From Psychrilyobacter sp. (lineage in GTDB: Bacteria > Fusobacteriota > Fusobacteriia > Fusobacteriales > Fusobacteriaceae): a DNA stretch of 8,692 nt. Position 1 is the stretch's first letter; each line of letters starts with the position of its first letter. The position numbers and the translations under genes are program-made. Below, piece after piece: positions 1-5,856 of this stretch. The stretch spans positions 1 to 8,692 of the forward strand of contig JAUXGP010000061.1 in the NCBI GenBank assembly GCA_030621995.1, written 5' to 3'. A model generated the notes under the pieces. That model did no database searches. It had not been told where the DNA came from and saw nothing but the letters and a program-made list of their open reading frames with translations.

Positions 1-1
1 A

Positions 2-658
2 GACCTGCCTGTAGCTAAGCAGTTTTCCAATAAATATTATGACAAAACTTTACAGGGGATAGAAAATGGAGCTAGAACAGCTACACCTGAAGAGATAGTG
101 ACCTTAAAAGAAAAGGCTGAGATAGAAAAAATCAGTAAAGATAAATATTCAAAGTATGAAAGATTTTTGGCCAACCAAGGAGACGGAGATACAGCAGCAG
201 TTACTGTAGTGATATTACTCCTCCTGGGAACTTTGTTTAAGAATAAAAAATTAAGAAAAGTTTCTAAAGAAGCTCTTATGACAATAATTGCAGCAGGTTT
301 ACTGGTAAATATATTAAAATATATAATATCCAGGTTGAGACCAGATGTAAATATGTTACCCTACCAATTTTTCAGCTGGGCATCCTGGATAGGTGGAAAT
401 GAAAGTATAAATCCGTTTAAAAGTGCAAGTGCCAGTATGCCTTCAGGACATTCAATCGTATCGGTAGCAGTAGCCTTTTCATTTTATTATGGATATAAAA
501 ATAAATTTATTAGAGCACTGGCTATAATTTATGCTGTAGTGTTAAGCTGCTCCAGAGTATATGGTACCAGACATTGGTTAAGTGATATTATCTCGGTAGC
601 ATTCTTAGGGGTGCTGGTAGCTAAGACAATATATGAAATAAATAAAGAAAAAAACTAA
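2..658 (+). CDS. PAP2-family membrane phosphatase, 5' end missing
   Basis: This is a type 2 phosphatidic acid phosphatase (PAP2) superfamily protein, which would dephosphorylate a lipid or isoprenoid phosphate at the membrane; the substrate cannot be told from the sequence. All three signature motifs are present. Counting the GTG at 98 as residue 1, they are KX6RP (K74 to R81-P82), PSGH (115-118) and SRX5HX3D (S152-R153, H159, D163). H118 and H159 are the expected catalytic histidines. Hydrophobic stretches near 33-47, 58-77, 119-131, 138-151 and 161-177 fit the usual multi-pass fold. The reading frame stays open from 98 back to base 2 and reads as plausible protein (LPVAKQF...ARTATPEE), so I treat the gene as truncated by the window edge rather than starting at the GTG at 98, which has only a weak GAAGAG before it. 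About 218 residues are visible. The relation to the following gatAB genes is unclear. Confidence 0.88.
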   Translation, partial: DLPVAKQFSNKYYDKTLQGIENGARTATPEEIVTLKEKAEIEKISKDKYSKYERFLANQGDGDTAAVTVVILLLLGTLFKNKKLRKVSKEALMTIIAAGLLVNILKYIISRLRPDVNMLPYQFFSWASWIGGNESINPFKSASASMPSGHSIVSVAVAFSFYYGYKNKFIRALAIIYAVVLSCSRVYGTRHWLSDIISVAFLGVLVAKTIYEINKEKN

Positions 659-683
659 ATCCTCTTCTTTTTATGGAAATTTC

Positions 684-702
684 ACGATTTTCTAATAATC
701 GT
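684..702. repeat. Small hairpin in PAP2-gatA spacer
   Basis: A perfect 6-bp inverted repeat, ACGATT (684-689) and AATCGT (697-702), flanks a 7-nt loop. It lies 25 nt after the PAP2 stop codon. No run of T follows on the + strand, so it is a poor rho-independent terminator. It may be a degenerate member of the repeat-like sequence seen again after def. Confidence 0.4.
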
Positions 703-714
703 CGCTACGGGAGA

Positions 715-742
715 GTGTCAATAATATAAGAGAGGGTAAAAT
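715..742 (+). promoter_or_regulatory. Possible sigma-70 type promoter for gatAB
   Basis: GTGTCA (715-720) matches TTGACA at four of six bases and TAAAAT (737-742) matches TATAAT at five of six, with a 16-nt spacer. It sits just before the strong gatA ribosome site AAGGAGG (750-756). In DNA this AT-rich such matches arise easily, so this is a candidate only; gatAB could instead be read through from the PAP2 gene. Confidence 0.3.
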
Positions 743-761
743 ATATATCAAGGAGGAAAAG

Positions 762-2210
762 ATGTTATATAAATATACAGCAACAGAACTATCTGCTATG
801 TTAAAAGCAAAAAAAATAACAGCGGTAGAATTAATAAACGATATATTTGATAGGATTGAAAAGACTGAATCAAAACTTGGAAGTTTCAACCTATTGAAAA
901 AAGAAAGTGCCATAGAAGAGGCAAAGAAAGTAGATGAAAAAATAGCTAGAGGGGAAGAATTATTACCATTGGAGGGAATCCCCATTGCCATAAAAGACAA
1001 TATGGTATCCAAGGGAGATCTGACTACATCAGCGTCTAAGATCCTTGCTAACTATGAAGGAATCTATGATGCCACTGTAGTAAAGAGGTTAAAGGAAGCA
1101 GGAGCAATAATAATAGGTAGAACTAATATGGATGAATTTGCTATGGGATCCACGACAAAGTCATCTTATGTACAGGAGAGTAAAAACCCCTGGGATTTAG
1201 AGAGAACTCCAGGCGGATCTTCAGGTGGGTCGGCATCATCGGTTGCTGGAGGACAAGCAATATTATCGTTGGGATCAGACACAGGTGGAAGCATAAGACA
1301 ACCAGCTGCATTTTGTGGGATAGTAGGACTGAAGCCTACCTATGGAAGAGTTTCCAGATATGGATTGATGGCATTTGCATCATCGCTGGATCAAATAGGG
1401 CCAATGGGCAGAAGTGTAGAGGATGTAGCCACTCTATTTAATGTGATCGGCGGATATGACGAAATGGATGCTACATCCATGGAATTAGAGATGCCTGATT
1501 TTACAGCTAACTTAGATGGAAATATTAAGGGAATGAAGATAGGGATTCCCAAGGAATACTTTATCGATGGATTAAACCCTAAGATTAAAAAAATAACTGA
1601 AGATGCCATTGAAAACTTTAAAAAATTAGGAGCGGAGATTGTACCGATCAGCCTGCCTAATACAGAGTTTGCCCCGGCAACTTATTATATAATTGCCCCG
1701 GCAGAGGCTAGTTCAAATTTAGCTCGTTTTGATGGGGTAAGATATGGATATAGAGCCAGCAGTTATGATGGCATAGAGGATATGTATATTAAAACTAGAA
1801 GTCAGGGATTTGGTCCTGAAGTAAAGAGAAGGATTATGATAGGAACCTATGTACTCAGTGCCGGATACTATGATGCTTATTATAAAAAGGCTCAAAAAGT
1901 AAGAAGACTTATTAAAAATGACTTTGAAAAGGCATTTAATGAGGTAGACATGATCTTAACCCCGGCTACCCCTGGAACTTCTTTTAAATTAACGGATAAG
2001 AAAACTCCTGTAGAACTATATTTAGAGGATATATTCACAATTCCGGCAAATCTTTCTGGAATCCCAGGATTAGTAATCCCGGCAGGAAAGGTAGATAACC
2101 TTCCAGTAGGGATACAGCTGTTAGGAAAAGCCTTTGATGAGGCAACTATATTAAAAGCTGGAGATGCTTATGAGAAAGCATACACAAAGATAGAGATGCC
2201 AGAACTGTAA
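762..2210 (+). CDS. gatA: Glu-tRNA(Gln)/Asp-tRNA(Asn) amidotransferase subunit A
   Basis: GatA is the glutaminase subunit of the GatCAB complex. It releases ammonia from glutamine (or asparagine), which is passed to GatB to convert Glu-tRNA(Gln) to Gln-tRNA(Gln), and in many bacteria Asp-tRNA(Asn) to Asn-tRNA(Asn). The 482-residue length is normal for the family. The amidase-signature catalytic triad is visible: Lys78 in GIPIAIKDN, the cis-Ser 153 in TPGGSSGGSA, and the nucleophile Ser177 in SDTGGSIRQPA. The spacing is consistent with the known K/S/S pattern. The glycine/serine-rich amidase core spans roughly 70-200 and the GatA-type C-terminal part includes IPGLVIPAG and LPVGIQLLG. The ATG at 762 follows AAGGAGG (750-756) at 5 nt. 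gatB follows after 27 nt, so the two are almost certainly co-transcribed. The usual small partner gene gatC is not upstream. Other amidases share the triad, but the gatB neighbour and motif detail make GatA near certain. Confidence 0.97.
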   Translation: MLYKYTATELSAMLKAKKITAVELINDIFDRIEKTESKLGSFNLLKKESAIEEAKKVDEKIARGEELLPLEGIPIAIKDNMVSKGDLTTSASKILANYEGIYDATVVKRLKEAGAIIIGRTNMDEFAMGSTTKSSYVQESKNPWDLERTPGGSSGGSASSVAGGQAILSLGSDTGGSIRQPAAFCGIVGLKPTYGRVSRYGLMAFASSLDQIGPMGRSVEDVATLFNVIGGYDEMDATSMELEMPDFTANLDGNIKGMKIGIPKEYFIDGLNPKIKKITEDAIENFKKLGAEIVPISLPNTEFAPATYYIIAPAEASSNLARFDGVRYGYRASSYDGIEDMYIKTRSQGFGPEVKRRIMIGTYVLSAGYYDAYYKKAQKVRRLIKNDFEKAFNEVDMILTPATPGTSFKLTDKKTPVELYLEDIFTIPANLSGIPGLVIPAGKVDNLPVGIQLLGKAFDEATILKAGDAYEKAYTKIEMPEL

Positions 2211-2237
2211 GAAAAATAATAAAGAAGGAGAATATAT

Positions 2238-3683
2238 ATGGCTAGAGAATGGGAATCAGTAATTGGGCTAGAGATACATTGCCAATTAGATACAAAATCA
2301 AAAGTATGGTGTGGATGCAGCAGTGACTATGACAACTCACCAGAAAATACACATACATGTCCAATATGTTTAGGACATCCTGGAGCACTACCAAAACTTA
2401 ATAAAAAAGTGTTAGACTATGCAATCAAAGCAGGATTTGCATTAAATTGTGATATAAACAAGGAGAGTAAGTTTGATAGAAAAAACTATTTCTATCCAGA
2501 TACTCCTAAGAACTATCAAATAACTCAATTTGATCATCCGTATGCTGAAGGCGGACATATAGATATTAAACTATCCAGTGGAGATGACAAGAGGATAGGA
2601 GTTACCAGAATTCATATAGAGGAAGATGCAGGGAAATCTATCCATGCAGGGAAAGAGTCATTTATAAACTTCAACAGAGCATCCATGCCTCTTATCGAGA
2701 TTGTATCTGAACCAGACATGAGAAATTCAGAGGAAGCGTATCAATATCTAAACTTGGTAAAGGATGCATTGAAATACACAAAGATTTCAGATGTTTCCAT
2801 GGAGTTGGGATCTCTTAGATGCGATGCCAATATATCTGTAATGCATAAAGGAGCAAAAGCATTTGGTACAAGGGTAGAGGTAAAAAACCTGAACTCATTT
2901 AAAGGAGTAGCTCGTGCCATCGACTATGAGATCAGCAGGCAGATAGAAGAGATAGAAAATGGCGGGAAGATAAATCAAGAGACTAGACTTTGGGATGAGG
3001 AAGCTCAGGTAACCAGAGTAATGAGAAGTAAGGAAGAAGCGATGGACTATAGATTTTTCCCTGAACCGGATCTGGTAAGAATAGTGATCACAGATGAACA
3101 GTTAGAAAGATTGAAGACTGAGATGCCGGAATCGAAGATAGCTAAGATGGCAAGGTTTGTAGAAAATTATAAGATCAGTGAAAATGATGCCGAGACACTG
3201 TCTAGCAGTATTGAGCTGGCTGATTACTTTGAAAAGGTAGTGGCAGCATCCAATAATACTAAACTCAGCTGTAACTGGATTTTAACAGAGGTACTCAGAG
3301 TACTAAAAGACAGCAATAAAACTATTGAGGACTTTTCTATCAATTCAGAGGGATTAGGAGATATAATAAAACTGATAGATAAAGGGGCTATATCAAGTAA
3401 GATAGCTAAAAAATTATTTGAGATTAAATTAGATGATGAAAGAACTCCTATGGCAATTGTAGAAGAGGAAAAGATGGCACAGGTAGCCGATACCTCTGAG
3501 ATTGAAAAGATGGTGGTAGAAGTAGTAGAAAACAATCCTAAATTAGTAGAAGACTATAAGGTCGCTGATGAGGGCAGAAAGCCGAGGGTTATAAAGGGGC
3601 TTATGGGGCAAGTGATGAAAGCATCCAAGGGGAAAGCGAATCCTAAGATGGTTATGGATATATTAATAGAAAAATTATCATAA
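2238..3683 (+). CDS. gatB: Glu-tRNA(Gln)/Asp-tRNA(Asn) amidotransferase subunit B
   Basis: GatB binds the mischarged tRNA, activates the side-chain carboxylate with ATP and transfers ammonia delivered from GatA. At 481 residues it is full length. Family hallmarks are GLEIHCQL near the N-terminus, FDRKNYFYPDTPKNYQI (79-95), the HIEEDAGK box (126-133) and NRASMPLIEIVSEPD (146-160). Further along come a WDEEAQVTRVMRSKEEAMDYRFFPEPDL-type segment (see positions about 3000-3080) and a C-terminal tail domain ending in GQVMKASKGKANPKMV. Four cysteines in a CxC...CxxC arrangement (C25, C27, C41, C44) match the zinc-binding site found in a subset of GatB proteins. The ATG at 2238 is preceded by AAGGAG (2225-2230) at 7 nt. 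It ends one base before a rho-independent terminator, so it closes the gatAB unit. Confidence 0.97.
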   Translation: MAREWESVIGLEIHCQLDTKSKVWCGCSSDYDNSPENTHTCPICLGHPGALPKLNKKVLDYAIKAGFALNCDINKESKFDRKNYFYPDTPKNYQITQFDHPYAEGGHIDIKLSSGDDKRIGVTRIHIEEDAGKSIHAGKESFINFNRASMPLIEIVSEPDMRNSEEAYQYLNLVKDALKYTKISDVSMELGSLRCDANISVMHKGAKAFGTRVEVKNLNSFKGVARAIDYEISRQIEEIENGGKINQETRLWDEEAQVTRVMRSKEEAMDYRFFPEPDLVRIVITDEQLERLKTEMPESKIAKMARFVENYKISENDAETLSSSIELADYFEKVVAASNNTKLSCNWILTEVLRVLKDSNKTIEDFSINSEGLGDIIKLIDKGAISSKIAKKLFEIKLDDERTPMAIVEEEKMAQVADTSEIEKMVVEVVENNPKLVEDYKVADEGRKPRVIKGLMGQVMKASKGKANPKMVMDILIEKLS

Positions 3684-3708
3684 AAAAAGAGCGGATTTCG
3701 CTCTTTTT
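3684..3708 (+). terminator. Rho-independent terminator after gatB
   Basis: A perfect 10-bp stem, AAAAAGAGCG (3684-3693) with CGCTCTTTTT (3699-3708), encloses the loop GATTT. The GC-rich core GAGCG/CGCTC is followed by a run of five T. It begins directly after the gatB TAA. The A-rich 5' arm makes it partly bidirectional, but no opposing gene exists here. It separates gatAB from the PBP-priA-def group, although only 26 nt remain before the next start codon. Confidence 0.88.
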
Positions 3709-3720
3709 ATGATATAAACA

Positions 3721-3728
3721 AAAGGAGA
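3721..3728 (+). promoter_or_regulatory. Ribosome site fixing the GTG start of the PBP gene
   Basis: AAAGGAGA, with AAGGAG at 3722-3727, stands 7 nt before the GTG at 3735. This supports the GTG as the true start rather than the internal ATG at 3894, which has only an AGAGG-like sequence jammed against it. Confidence 0.75.
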
Positions 3729-3734
3729 GTATAG

Positions 3735-5849
3735 GTGGAAAATAAAAGAAAGAGAGTAAGAATAATAAATTTACTTATAATTTTTCTGATAATATTATTC
3801 TTTTTACTCAATAAAGTTACAGTTGCAACGACTTTACTTATAATTTTTTTATTTGGAAATACAGTTAGACTGGTACTCAAAAAATCTAGAGGTATGGAAT
3901 TATTCAATCAGAGAACGTATTTATTTTCCTTTATGATGATACTTTTTTTTGGTATTTTAGGTCTGAGATTAGCCCAAGTTCAACTGATGAAACATGAAAA
4001 GTTTGCGGCGTTGGCAAAACAGCAAAGTTATGGTAAATATTATCTCAAAGGCAAGAGGGGAAAGATATTAGATTCTACAGGGAGGGAGTTAGCCTATGAT
4101 GTAGATATCTATAAAGTTATAATAGATCCTAAAAGATTTTATGTCTTAGGGGAAAAAGATAAGATAGTAGAGGAATTAAGAAAAGTTAAGCCGTTTACTG
4201 TGAAAAATTTTAAAACTAAGCTGAAGGATAATTACAACAGGAATAAAAGATATATAAAGATAATAAATAAGGTCGATGAGGTTGAAAAAAATAAGATTGA
4301 TAAAATACTGTCTAAGTATAAGATCAAATCCAATGAAATATATTTTGAGCGTTCAACTCAAAGAAAATATTTTTCCTACCATGAGCTGGCACCTATAATA
4401 GGATTTATGGGGGCCTTTTCAGGGGAAGAGAGGAGAAAATTAGGAGCTTATGGGATAGAAAGATACTATGATAAATATCTAAAAAGAAATCAGATAGAAA
4501 AAAATGGATATTATACCAACTTTAGAAATTTACTCCTTCCATCCGATAAAAAAAATAATGATTTTTTAGAAAAAGATGGAAATAATGTTCAGTTGACCAT
4601 AGATTATTATATCCAATATATCTTAGACGATGAGATGCAGAAACAATCTGAAAAAGTGACTCCTAAATCGGCTGTTGGAATAATAATGGATCCCAGCAAC
4701 GGGAAAATACTGGCTATGTCCAGTTATCCAAGGGCAGGAAATATAGCATATTTAAATAATAGAGCTATAAGATCACAGTATGAGATGGGATCGATATTTA
4801 AACCGGTAATCATGGCAGCAGCATATGAGGAAGGGGTAATAAACGACAGTACGAGACTTGACAATCCAGATGGTTACATCATGAGGTATGGTCATAAGAT
4901 AAGAGATAGTGATTCCCACGGGATAGGACAGATAAGTCCTCAAACAGTTATGAGAGTATCGAGTAATGTAGGGATGTCATTGATTTCAGAGAAGTTGGAT
5001 CCACCTATATTTGAAAAGTATTTAAAGGAATTTAACCTGTATAATAAAACAGGGATAGATACATTTGGAGAATTAGCTCCGAGACAGCTTCCCTATAAAA
5101 AATGGGATGGGATGAAAAAATACACCATGTCCTATGGCCAGGGAATAGCTATAACACCTCTTCAAATGATAGCAGCTTTAGCCACTACCGTAAATGGCGG
5201 AATATATTATGAGCCTTATCTGGTAGATAATATAAAAACTCCAGCAGGGGTAACTATTAAAAAAAATATACCCAATCCTGAAAGGCGTGTTATATCCAAA
5301 GAGACTTCTAAAAAAATAAGGGAGATGCTCAAGGAGACCGTGGAAAAAGGAACCGGTAGAAATGGTGGTATTTCAGGATACTCCATCGGGGGGAAAACAG
5401 GTACAGCACAGATAAGTGGTCGCGGCGGGTATCTCAGGCAGGAATATATGTCTTCTTTTATGGGGATATTTCCGGCAGAAAATCCAAAATATATAATGTT
5501 GATTATGTTTGAAAAACCCAATGCAGAAAATTATTGGAGAAAATTTGGTGCCTGGGTAGCTGCTCCGGTATTTAAAAATACCTTGGATAGAATATTAAAA
5601 TACAAGGGGATAACCCCGGAAAATGTAGATATTTTAGAGGGAAGGGACTATACAAATACCCTGTCTGAAAATATAGATCTGGATCTACTGCCAGACTTTA
5701 AGGGGAATGGTGTGAGATTAGCTCTGATGATAGCTAATAAATATGAGATTGAGATAGCAATCGATGGTAAGGGTCGGGTAGTAGAACAATCCCCTAAACC
5801 GGGAACAAAGATCGAAGATGTAAAAAAAATAAAGATAAAATTAAGGTAG
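3735..5849 (+). CDS. ftsI: Class B penicillin-binding protein (FtsI/SpoVD type) with PASTA tail
   Basis: This is a D,D-transpeptidase that cross-links peptidoglycan peptides, most likely the division-specific PBP that works with FtsW at the septum. The protein has 704 residues from a GTG start. Hydrophobic segments at about 10-25, 28-47 and 61-79 come first; the third, followed by RLAQVQLMKHEKFAALA, is the normal class B anchor. The dimerisation domain opens with RGKILDSTGRELA (108-120). The transpeptidase domain carries SIFK (353-356, Ser353 the acylated nucleophile, Lys356), SSN (409-411) and KTGT (554-557). Residues about 648-704 (LPDFKG...VVEQSPKPGTKI) form a single PASTA repeat, as in SpoVD or PBP2x. 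No glycosyltransferase domain is present. The two extra N-terminal membrane segments are unusual. No dcw-cluster partners (rsmH, ftsL, murE) flank it; gatB lies upstream beyond a terminator and priA follows after 7 nt. The class B family is certain. The division role, rather than elongation (PBP2/MrdA), is inferred from the PASTA repeat. Confidence 0.9.
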   Translation: MENKRKRVRIINLLIIFLIILFFLLNKVTVATTLLIIFLFGNTVRLVLKKSRGMELFNQRTYLFSFMMILFFGILGLRLAQVQLMKHEKFAALAKQQSYGKYYLKGKRGKILDSTGRELAYDVDIYKVIIDPKRFYVLGEKDKIVEELRKVKPFTVKNFKTKLKDNYNRNKRYIKIINKVDEVEKNKIDKILSKYKIKSNEIYFERSTQRKYFSYHELAPIIGFMGAFSGEERRKLGAYGIERYYDKYLKRNQIEKNGYYTNFRNLLLPSDKKNNDFLEKDGNNVQLTIDYYIQYILDDEMQKQSEKVTPKSAVGIIMDPSNGKILAMSSYPRAGNIAYLNNRAIRSQYEMGSIFKPVIMAAAYEEGVINDSTRLDNPDGYIMRYGHKIRDSDSHGIGQISPQTVMRVSSNVGMSLISEKLDPPIFEKYLKEFNLYNKTGIDTFGELAPRQLPYKKWDGMKKYTMSYGQGIAITPLQMIAALATTVNGGIYYEPYLVDNIKTPAGVTIKKNIPNPERRVISKETSKKIREMLKETVEKGTGRNGGISGYSIGGKTGTAQISGRGGYLRQEYMSSFMGIFPAENPKYIMLIMFEKPNAENYWRKFGAWVAAPVFKNTLDRILKYKGITPENVDILEGRDYTNTLSENIDLDLLPDFKGNGVRLALMIANKYEIEIAIDGKGRVVEQSPKPGTKIEDVKKIKIKLR

Positions 5850-5855
5850 TGATAT
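5843..5855 (+). promoter_or_regulatory. Weak priA ribosome site overlapping the PBP stop codon
   Basis: The only purine-rich candidates before the priA ATG (5857) are AAGG (5843-5846) and the GTGAT that follows the TAG stop (5847-5849). Both fall on or beside the end of the PBP gene. The weak site and 7-nt gap suggest that priA translation depends partly on ribosomes finishing the PBP gene. Confidence 0.45.
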
Positions 5856-5856
5856 T

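Noticed and set aside
684..702. Hairpin as a rho-independent terminator for the PAP2 gene
   Set aside because: The stem is only 6 bp and is followed by CGCTACGGG, not a T-run.
692..1012. Minus-strand open frame of 106 codons overlapping the start of gatA
   Set aside because: It lies antisense to the well-supported gatA, has low-complexity Ser/Ile/Phe-rich content typical of the reverse of A-rich coding DNA, and shows no family resemblance. The other minus-strand frames (e.g. 3224-3535, 5216-5521, 7798-8031, 8233-8448) were rejected for the same reason.
3708..3720. TATGAT/TATAAA as a -10 for the PBP gene
   Set aside because: No -35 is found at the right distance because that position falls in the terminator stem, and the transcript would begin at the ribosome site itself.
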